Part shown: positions 1-4,880 of the stretch, in pieces | Layout of the letters: every line of letters begins with the position of its first letter | How positions within the stretch are numbered: position 1 is the stretch's first letter | Source of the DNA: Pseudomonadota bacterium | Lineage (GTDB): Bacteria; Bdellovibrionota; Bdellovibrionia; Bdellovibrionales; JAEYZS01 | Direction of reading: 5' to 3' | NCBI GenBank assembly: GCA_023427925.1 | Contig: JAEYZS010000255.1 | Coordinates: 1-5,660 of the forward strand | Length of the DNA: 5,660 nt | Notes under the pieces: generated by a model | The model's input: only the letters and a program-made list of their open reading frames with translations | Database searches by the model: none | Told to the model about the DNA's origin: nothing | Position numbers and translations under genes: made by a program

Positions 1-703
1 CAATTTGATTGATGATTTCATAAGAACTTAAATTCATATTATCAAGCGATAGCTTTGCTGCTCCTAAAAATGTTTGAGCTGCAATCAGCTTTGCTTCTTC
101 TTTTGGGAAGCCATACCCCTCAATCCAATCTTGCCAATGCTGCATTAACTCTAAAACAAACCCAACGCCAGAAGCACTGGAGACTGTGAACGCGGACATG
201 GCCTCACCATCATCGACTTCAATAATTTTACCAAGTGGAGAAAACAGTTCCTCAATTGTATCTGCAGCTCCCGGGCCTTCTTTTATAAGAGAATAGGCCA
301 TCATAGATGATCGATTTCGAACAGCGACATTGCACATTACTCGCGCGATATTATCATATTCGTAAATGAGCTTTCCGAGAGTATCTAGGCTGAATCCCGC
401 AGCGAGGCTGATGATTAAGTGATTGGTTGAAAAACTTGAACCAATAGGTTCAATAGCCTCGAGAAGATCTTGGGGCTTAACTGCAATGACAATGACATTG
501 CACTCATCGACGATTTCTTCGTTATTCGCTCTTGTTTGAATACCAAATTTTTCTTGGAGTTTATTTAATTTTTTATCTGTTCTATTCGAAACGTAAATTT
601 GTTCTTTGGTCACAACATTGGAATCAATTAATCCCGCAATAATAGACTGAGCAAGATTCCCCCCGCCTATAAAACCAACTTTTTTATGCTTGAGTAGTGA
701 CAT
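1..703 (-). CDS. proC: Pyrroline-5-carboxylate reductase family protein (ProC-like), C-terminus beyond window
   Basis: ProC-family enzymes reduce 1-pyrroline-5-carboxylate to proline with NAD(P)H in the cytoplasm. Reading the minus strand from ATG at 703-701 gives 234 open codons that continue past the left edge; the family is about 270 residues, so some 35-40 are missing, including the expected SPGGTT segment. Visible are the Rossmann motif GFIGGGNLA (10-18), SNRT (39-42, the cofactor-phosphate position), VIAVKPQD (72-79), ISLAAG (98-103) and the helix GFPKEEAKLIAAQTFLGAAK (198-217). Two consensus stretches are altered: RVMPN reads RVMCN (121-125) and SGSGPAY reads SASGVGF (176-182). The start has GGAG eight bases upstream and lies one base after the yggS stop, so the two are surely co-transcribed. 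The family is certain; true ProC activity is less so, since ProC-like paralogues such as ComER exist. Confidence 0.88.
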   Translation of the reverse strand, partial: MSLLKHKKVGFIGGGNLAQSIIAGLIDSNVVTKEQIYVSNRTDKKLNKLQEKFGIQTRANNEEIVDECNVIVIAVKPQDLLEAIEPIGSSFSTNHLIISLAAGFSLDTLGKLIYEYDNIARVMCNVAVRNRSSMMAYSLIKEGPGAADTIEELFSPLGKIIEVDDGEAMSAFTVSSASGVGFVLELMQHWQDWIEGYGFPKEEAKLIAAQTFLGAAKLSLDNMNLSSYEIINQI

Positions 704-704
704 A

Positions 705-1403
705 TCAAAACTCCGTTTCAATGTTTTCAAGAGGAGCTTCGCGTGGGCCAAATAGCGCTTCTCCAATTCTTATTATAGTCGCTCCTTCTTGAATTGCTAT
801 CTCAAAATCCTGCGTCGTACCCATCGAGAGCTCTTCAATTCCAGAATCTCTAAAATCATCCCTCAGCTTTCGTAATATATTAAAGTGAGGTCTCGAATCC
901 TCACCGTCATCTGTAAATGGAGGCATTGTCATTAGGCCTTGAACCTTAATGTGAGGGTACATCAAGGCTTCTCGAATAAATTCTGAGCTACTTTCGAGAC
1001 TAACTCCACTTTTAGAAATTTCACCCGAGGTATTGATCTGCAATAAAATATCTTGTGTGATATTTTGCTCTTTAGCTTTATTTGCGATTTGCTTCACGAG
1101 CTTAATGTTAGAAACCGAATGAATCAAACGCACTTTGCCAACCACCTTAGAAACTTTATTAGACTGTAAAGGTCCTATCAAGTGCCACTCTATCGCAAGA
1201 TCAGAGAGACTTTCTTGTTTTTGCAAAAGTTCTTGGACGTAATTTTCTCCGAAACTTCTTTGTCCTAGTGCAAACATTTCTTTTAATTTCCATAGAGATT
1301 GCTTTTTGGAGACAGCTAATAGTTTAACTTCGTTGGGATCACGACCCGAGTCCAAACACGCACGCTCAATTTTTTTAAAAATTTCATTTCTTTTTTTCTG
1401 CAT
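705..1403 (-). CDS. yggS: YggS/PROSC family pyridoxal phosphate homeostasis protein
   Basis: A 232-residue cytoplasmic PLP-binding protein of the YggS/PLPBP family, which keeps free pyridoxal 5'-phosphate and amino/keto-acid pools in balance and has no well-established catalytic activity. The length fits the family (about 230). Family motifs run in order: LLAVSKKQ (28-35) with K33 as the expected PLP Schiff-base lysine, FGENYVQEL (51-59), HLIGPLQSNK (74-83), IHSVSN (94-99), QINTSGEISKSGV (122-134), GLMTMPP (156-162), LSMGTTQD (192-199) and RIGEALFG (212-219). The usual AVSKTKP is AVSKKQS here and the usual MGMSxD is MGTTQD, both mild changes. The ATG follows the maf stop by three bases, behind only a weak purine-rich stretch (AAGAAG). 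Its place next to a proC-like gene matches a widespread bacterial gene pair. Confidence 0.95.
   Translation of the reverse strand: MQKKRNEIFKKIERACLDSGRDPNEVKLLAVSKKQSLWKLKEMFALGQRSFGENYVQELLQKQESLSDLAIEWHLIGPLQSNKVSKVVGKVRLIHSVSNIKLVKQIANKAKEQNITQDILLQINTSGEISKSGVSLESSSEFIREALMYPHIKVQGLMTMPPFTDDGEDSRPHFNILRKLRDDFRDSGIEELSMGTTQDFEIAIQEGATIIRIGEALFGPREAPLENIETEF
711..714 (-). promoter_or_regulatory. Ribosome binding site for the proC-like gene
   Basis: On the minus strand GGAG lies seven bases before the ATG at 703-701, inside the last codons of yggS. It supports this start and implies that proC is translated from the yggS message. Confidence 0.6.
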
Positions 1404-1409
1404 TTATTA
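1404..1409 (-). other. Tandem stop codons between maf and yggS
   Basis: On the minus strand maf ends with TAA, followed in the same frame by a second TAA and then by the ATG of yggS. Both genes therefore share a frame and are separated by a double stop, which would block read-through fusion while keeping them close enough for translational coupling. Confidence 0.85.
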
Positions 1410-2033
1410 GCTTCTTTTCAAGTCCCAATGATTTTCCTGAATTACTCTAATCACTCTTTTAATTGGAAGTCCCATTACATTTTCAAGCTCTCCTTCAAGA
1501 TGACTGATGAATTTCCCACCAACTCCCTGAATGCCATAAGCGCCGGCCTTGTCCATTGGATCACCGGTCTTAATATAATCCCAAACTTCCTCATCACTCA
1601 AATCTCTAAATGTCACAAAAGAACTCTCTATTTGAGAAATGGTGTTTTCCGTAACTGTGTCATGGAAGCATATCGAGGTTTTCACTTCATGAGTTTGCCC
1701 AGACAAACGTCTTAAAAACTCATAAGCTTGACCTTCGTCCATGGGCTTTCCCAAGACTTCCCCTCTCAAAATAACCAGAGTGTCACTTGAGAGAATCAAA
1801 ATGTCGCCTAAATTCAAGGCTTTAACAGGCTCCACAATGGCCATAGCCTTTCGTCTAGCAATTTCCATAATCGCATCATCTAAGTTAAGGTTTTCACTCA
1901 GGTTTTCCGATACTTCTACTGAGAATGTTGTGTGCTCAATTCCTGCTTTCGTAAGAAGTTCTTTTCTTCGCGGCGAACGGGAGGCGAGAACCAATGTACG
2001 TTTTAAATTTTTATTTGTGGAGTTTGTACTCAT
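1407..2033 (-). CDS. maf: Maf family nucleotide pyrophosphatase (dTTP/UTP type)
   Basis: Maf proteins hydrolyse non-canonical or excess nucleoside triphosphates to monophosphate and pyrophosphate in the cytoplasm; the family has been linked to house-cleaning and septum formation. This 208-residue protein shows the signature LVLASRSPRRKELL (14-27), the catalytic-region SSDTLV (82-87, D84), LGKPMD (94-99), LSGQTHEVKT (110-119), and GDPMDKAGAYGIQGVGG (157-173) followed by NVMGLP (185-190). The DKAG...QG form is that of the YhdE/B. subtilis Maf group (dTTP/UTP) rather than the YceF group (m7GTP). The ATG at 2033-2031 gives about 13 residues more before the signature than many Maf proteins have, and no clear ribosome binding site precedes it, so a shorter form starting at TTG (codon 14) cannot be excluded. 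It heads the minus-strand operon and abuts tadC head to head. Confidence 0.94.
   Translation of the reverse strand: MSTNSTNKNLKRTLVLASRSPRRKELLTKAGIEHTTFSVEVSENLSENLNLDDAIMEIARRKAMAIVEPVKALNLGDILILSSDTLVILRGEVLGKPMDEGQAYEFLRRLSGQTHEVKTSICFHDTVTENTISQIESSFVTFRDLSDEEVWDYIKTGDPMDKAGAYGIQGVGGKFISHLEGELENVMGLPIKRVIRVIQENHWDLKRS
2018..2022 (+). promoter_or_regulatory. Probable ribosome binding site for tadC
   Basis: TGGAG lies 11 bases before the ATG at 2034, within the first codons of maf on the other strand. The spacing is longer than usual, so the site is plausible rather than certain. It is the only purine-rich match near this start. Confidence 0.45.
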
Positions 2034-2036
2034 ATG
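2031..2036. promoter_or_regulatory. Abutting divergent start codons of maf and tadC (CATATG)
   Basis: The palindromic hexamer CATATG is the ATG of maf on the minus strand (2033-2031) and the ATG of tadC on the plus strand (2034-2036). With no base between the two genes, each operon's promoter and leader must lie inside the other gene's 5' coding region, unless a start is further downstream than called. The tadC promoter should lie inside maf upstream of about 2010. I see only A/T-rich sequence at 2001-2016 and no convincing -35/-10 pair. Confidence 0.7.
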
Positions 2037-2927
2037 ACCGAACTACTTTTAATTTCTGGATTATTCATGATTGGAGTTGCTGTTTACATGCTCTCCAACA
2101 TGATATTATCTTCCAACAATGATGCACAATCTTTATTGTGGGCTTCAGATGAAGAACCTGCAAAATCTCGCTCCAAACTCATTGAGTTCTCTCGTCCACT
2201 AGTACACAAGTTTTGCTTGGGCCTTGCAGCAAAAGTAAAAAGTCCAAATTATCGCAAAAGAGTTCAAGACAAAATTCTTGTCGCTGGATTACAACGAGAG
2301 CTGAACGTTGATGAATTTATAGGCTTACAAATTCTATGGGGCGCATTGTTCCCAGTGTTGCTCATATTCTTAAATTTCACTCTTGAACTTGGATACTCGC
2401 CGGCATTCCTACTGATGATGGGATTTGTTGGAGCATATTTTCCTCATCTACATGCCTCGACTGAAAGAAAGAAACGATACCAAGCTGTCATTGTTGACTT
2501 ACCGTTCTTCATCGATCTGCTAGCGCTTTCTACTGAAGCAGGACTTGATTTCATCGGATCGATCCAACGTGTGGTTGAAAAAGCTGAAAACAGTGTGCTT
2601 GCTGATGAGCTTGGACAAGTCCTCCGTGATTTAAAATTAGGTTCAACTCGCGCTGAAGCCTTAAAGAAAATGTCTGAGCGATTGGATATTCCAGAGATCA
2701 CAAGCTTTGTTACGGTTCTCGTCGACGCCGATAGTACAGGAGCAAGTATTGGGCACGTGCTCAAGCAACAGGCTGTTCAAATGAGACTCGAAAGATTTAC
2801 TCGTGCCGAAAAAGAAGGTGCGAAAGCTTCTCAAACTATTTTGATTCCTTTGATGTTATTCATTTTGCCAGCCGTATTCATCATGGTGTTTGGACCAGTC
2901 CTCATACAGTTTATGGGTGGATCATGA
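2034..2927 (+). CDS. tadC: Tad/Flp pilus inner-membrane platform protein TadC (type II secretion F domain)
   Basis: TadC belongs to the GspF/T2SSF superfamily and, normally with TadB, forms the inner-membrane platform on which the TadA ATPase acts to assemble Flp pili or drive Tad secretion. The 297 residues show an N-terminal membrane segment (about 4-25), a cytoplasmic stretch, a hydrophobic block of probably two segments (about 96-137), then the T2SSF domain: LPFFIDLLALSTEAGLDF (156-173), LRDLKLGSTRAEALKKMSER (197-216), FVTVLVDADSTGASIGHVL (225-243) and RAEKEGAKAS (257-266). It ends in the membrane segment IPLMLFILPAVFIMVFGP (271-288). That ending, with its FPLVLFILPALF-like pattern, is typical of TadC rather than TadB or the longer two-domain GspF/PilC. 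No tadB precedes it: the neighbour is maf on the opposite strand. An alternative start is ATG at 2067, but it would shorten the first membrane segment. The stop overlaps the next gene in ATGA. Confidence 0.92.
   Translation: MTELLLISGLFMIGVAVYMLSNMILSSNNDAQSLLWASDEEPAKSRSKLIEFSRPLVHKFCLGLAAKVKSPNYRKRVQDKILVAGLQRELNVDEFIGLQILWGALFPVLLIFLNFTLELGYSPAFLLMMGFVGAYFPHLHASTERKKRYQAVIVDLPFFIDLLALSTEAGLDFIGSIQRVVEKAENSVLADELGQVLRDLKLGSTRAEALKKMSERLDIPEITSFVTVLVDADSTGASIGHVLKQQAVQMRLERFTRAEKEGAKASQTILIPLMLFILPAVFIMVFGPVLIQFMGGS
2105..2110 (-). promoter_or_regulatory. Candidate -10 element for the maf-yggS-proC operon
   Basis: On the minus strand GATAAT matches five of six bases of TATAAT and would give a leader of roughly 65 bases ahead of maf, lying wholly within tadC. 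No good -35 hexamer sits 16-18 bases upstream, so this is only a candidate. Confidence 0.2.
2125..2140. repeat. Short perfect inverted repeat in the 5' part of tadC
   Basis: CACAAT-CTTT-ATTGTG is a perfect 6-base-arm inverted repeat with a 4-base centre. It lies just upstream of the candidate maf -10 element, where an operator could sit, but arms this short also arise by chance in coding sequence. Confidence 0.3.
2915..2920 (+). promoter_or_regulatory. Probable ribosome binding site for the DUF192 gene
   Basis: GGGTGG, inside the last codons of tadC, is three bases from the ATG at 2924 and six from the ATG at 2927. The spacing favours the second ATG. Confidence 0.4.
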
Positions 2928-3271
2928 TGGCAAAATTGATTAACCAAACTCAGAATAAAGTGCTCGTCGACAACCTTGAAGTTGCAAGTGAGTTCGTAAG
3001 ATTTAAAGGACTTATGGGAAAAGAACACATGGATAACAACTATGCTCTTTGGATTAAAAGATGTAACAGCATCCATACGTTCTTTATGAATTTCCCGATT
3101 GATGTGATTTTTGTAGATAAAGATTTAAAAGTAAAAAAGTGCATCGAAAATGTAGTGCCTAATAAAATTGTTTGGCCCATTTGGGGTGCTAGCTCAGTGA
3201 TTGAGCTTAAAAATGGTTTTTTGACTGAGAATAAAACTCAAATTGGAGATCAACTGCATGTGGACAGTTAG
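2924..3271 (+). CDS. DUF192 family protein, cytoplasmic form
   Basis: A 115-residue protein of the DUF192 family (PF02643), whose biochemical function is not established. Family features are visible in order: FKGLMGKEHM (27-36), corresponding to the GLMFRxxL signature; ALWIKRCNSIHTFFMNFPID (41-60); VIFVDKDLKV (61-70); VIELKNG (92-98); and the closing GDQL (108-111). The C-x-SIHTFFM-x-FPIDV form is the subgroup often found in delta-type proteobacteria. No signal peptide is present, unlike many DUF192 proteins, so it should stay in the cytoplasm. The first ATG (2924) overlaps the tadC stop as ATGA. A second ATG at 2927 is in frame and lies six bases after GGGTGG (2915-2920), so it may be the real start, with one residue less. 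Its placement between tadC and an FHA gene suggests a role with the Tad machinery, which is inference. Confidence 0.88.
   Translation: MMAKLINQTQNKVLVDNLEVASEFVRFKGLMGKEHMDNNYALWIKRCNSIHTFFMNFPIDVIFVDKDLKVKKCIENVVPNKIVWPIWGASSVIELKNGFLTENKTQIGDQLHVDS
3245..3248 (+). promoter_or_regulatory. Ribosome binding site that fixes the start of the first FHA gene
   Basis: GGAG lies nine bases before ATG 3258. It overlaps the in-frame TTG at 3243-3245, so that TTG cannot be the start it serves. This decides for ATG 3258. Confidence 0.65.
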
Positions 3272-4880
3272 AATATTAAAAGGCCCTAAGGCCGGCGAAA
3301 CATTTGAGTTGAAAGACGGAGAGAATCTTATTGGCCGAGCTCCACACTGTACGATCAGCATCCCTACTCCTGGCCTTTCTAAAGAGCACGCCTTAATTAC
3401 AGTTCATGGGAACAATGTTTTTGTCAAAGATCTTAACTCAACAAATGGTACTTTTGTAAATGGTATTAAGATTCATAGGCAACAAGTGCGTCTATCCGAT
3501 AAGATCACTCTTTTTGATATTGTTCTTGGATTTGAGCCTAAGATGTCTCGATCCATGGTAGCAGCCTTCCCTACTCCTGGTCACTCGGGATACCAAGATT
3601 CTCAAGCTGCAGTTCAGTTTGATCCTCAAGTAGGTTATCAGCAACCACAAGGTTTTCCTCTACATGATGTTTCGACAGGACAACCTCAAGCACAAGGTCA
3701 TTTTGTGCAACAACCGCATATCAAGCCGACATTTACTAACGTAGTAAAAAACTACATCGACACAGTTTTATTGCCAGGGGTTTACAAACTTGCCGAAGTC
3801 ATGGAATTCAAGTGGGTCATCGGTTCCTTTATTTTAGCTTTCATTATTTTGGTAACTTCTTTCTCTGTAATTCCGATGATTGAACTCACAAAAAGCGGCA
3901 TCCAAAGGGAAAGCCAAAGACGAGCCCTATCCTTAGCAAAAAGCTTAGCCGAACGCTATCAAGTTGCATACAAAGAGGGGTTAGAGTCGAGTTTCAACTC
4001 TGCTTCGATCGAACGAGAAGAAGGAGTCAACTCTGCATACATTATTTCAAGTGCGGATGGTGCAATCATCGCCCCGGCTCGTAGAATTGGTCAAAGACCC
4101 GATGAGCCGTTTGTTCATAAGGCCCGCAGACTCGATCAAGTCGACGTACAACAAGTCAACGACAGCACTGTCGGCGCAGCTGTTCCAATCAAAGTTTTTG
4201 ATACAGAAACAGGATCTTTCAAGGTCTCTTCGCATGCAGTAATTTTGTACGATATGGGAAGTCTCGCGGTGGATAGCGGGCGTACAATCGCACTATTTGT
4301 TCAAGTTCTTGCTATCGCCTTACTCATAGGAATGGTGCTTTTCTTCTTTATATTCAAACTCGTTGAATATCCGTTTATACAAATCAACAAACAAATTGAT
4401 CAAGGATTAAAGGACGGTCAAACAGATACAAAACTTGCATTCTTATTTCCGCCACTACAAGACCTCATATCAAATATTAATACAGCTCTGAGTAGAGCAG
4501 CTCAAGCAAAACCAGAGCAAAGTGTAGCCGCCGACCGCTCCATGGAAGCTAATCAACTTGTAGAGAACTACCCTGCTGCTGCCATGGCTATAGATAAGAA
4601 CCTTTCTGTCATTTCAATGAATTTAGCTTTTGAAGAATTAGTAGGTTTGAGACTCTCTCAGGTTCAAGGTCAAAATTATGCTTCATTAAATGATCAAGCA
4701 TTGATTCTGAATCTAAAAGATCTTATCGATCAGTCTCAAGCCAGTGGGTTTAACGTGATTACGGGCCAGCTTGAATTCAACGGTCGAAGTACAAAAATAG
4801 TACTTCAACCGATTCAAGAAGATCACGGAGTGAGTTATTATTTTATAGCGTTTCATTTAGAAAGTGTTGGGGGATTTTAG
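3258..4880 (+). CDS. Membrane FHA protein with Cache-like sensor segment, HAMP-like linker and PAS-like domain
   Basis: Protein of 540 residues from ATG 3258, overlapping the DUF192 gene by 14 bases; I do not recognise a named gene. Residues 1-95 are an FHA phosphothreonine-binding domain with the canonical residues: GR (26-27), SKEH (41-44) and DLNSTNGTFVNG (58-69). A Q/P/G-rich linker follows (about 97-157), then a membrane segment (about 186-208). An extracytoplasmic stretch of about 130 residues (209-341) contains AYIISSADGAIIAP (260-273), resembling the core of a single-Cache sensor. A second membrane segment (about 343-366) leads into a HAMP-like stretch (about 370-413). A PAS-like domain follows (about 428-535), with YPAAAMAIDKNLSVISMNLA (438-457) and FEELVGL (458-464). 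No histidine kinase, GGDEF, EAL, methyl-accepting or DNA-binding region follows; the protein simply ends. Likely role, by inference: a membrane sensor or scaffold that recognises a phosphorylated partner, perhaps in the Tad apparatus. The FHA call is firm; sensor and PAS calls are moderate. Confidence 0.85.
   Translation: MWTVRILKGPKAGETFELKDGENLIGRAPHCTISIPTPGLSKEHALITVHGNNVFVKDLNSTNGTFVNGIKIHRQQVRLSDKITLFDIVLGFEPKMSRSMVAAFPTPGHSGYQDSQAAVQFDPQVGYQQPQGFPLHDVSTGQPQAQGHFVQQPHIKPTFTNVVKNYIDTVLLPGVYKLAEVMEFKWVIGSFILAFIILVTSFSVIPMIELTKSGIQRESQRRALSLAKSLAERYQVAYKEGLESSFNSASIEREEGVNSAYIISSADGAIIAPARRIGQRPDEPFVHKARRLDQVDVQQVNDSTVGAAVPIKVFDTETGSFKVSSHAVILYDMGSLAVDSGRTIALFVQVLAIALLIGMVLFFFIFKLVEYPFIQINKQIDQGLKDGQTDTKLAFLFPPLQDLISNINTALSRAAQAKPEQSVAADRSMEANQLVENYPAAAMAIDKNLSVISMNLAFEELVGLRLSQVQGQNYASLNDQALILNLKDLIDQSQASGFNVITGQLEFNGRSTKIVLQPIQEDHGVSYYFIAFHLESVGGF
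3361..3580 (+). repeat. Pair of identical 13-base direct repeats in the first FHA gene
   Basis: TCCCTACTCCTGG occurs at 3361-3373 and again at 3568-3580, in the same reading frame, each encoding P-T-P-G. The first copy lies in the FHA domain (residues 36-39), just before the SxxH motif. The second is in the flexible linker (105-108). Confidence 0.7.
4869..4874 (+). promoter_or_regulatory. Ribosome binding site supporting the GTG start of the second FHA gene
   Basis: GGGGGA lies six bases before GTG 4881, within the terminal Gly-Gly-Phe codons of the preceding gene. No in-frame ATG follows until codon 250, so the GTG is by far the best start. Confidence 0.6.

Noticed and set aside
1428..2037. 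Open frames on the plus strand across maf
   Set aside because: They run antisense to a gene with clear Maf motifs, resemble no known family, and have no ribosome binding site; they are shadows.
2034..2927. GspF/PilC or TadB as the identity of the F-domain protein
   Set aside because: It is too short for the two-domain GspF/PilC, and the C-terminal IPLMLFILPAVFIMVFGP pattern fits TadC rather than TadB.
2444..3076. Minus-strand open frames across tadC and the DUF192 gene
   Set aside because: Antisense to well-supported genes, with low-complexity translations and no recognisable motif.
3243..3257. TTG at 3243 as start of the first FHA gene
   Set aside because: The GGAG ribosome binding site (3245-3248) overlaps this codon and is ideally spaced for ATG 3258. 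FHA domains of this kind also begin right at W-T-V-R-I-L.
3690..3708. Inverted repeat GCACAA-N7-TTGTGC
   Set aside because: It lies in the Q-rich linker codons with short arms and no T-run. A terminator or operator in mid-gene is not supported.
4047..4242. Short overlapping open frames on both strands in the sensor segment
   Set aside because: Both lie wholly inside the first FHA gene and lack motifs. Overlap on both strands at once is typical of chance.
3258..4880. Reading the first FHA protein as a sensor histidine kinase or diguanylate cyclase
   Set aside because: After the PAS-like domain the protein ends; no H-box, ATPase boxes or GGDEF/EAL motif is present.
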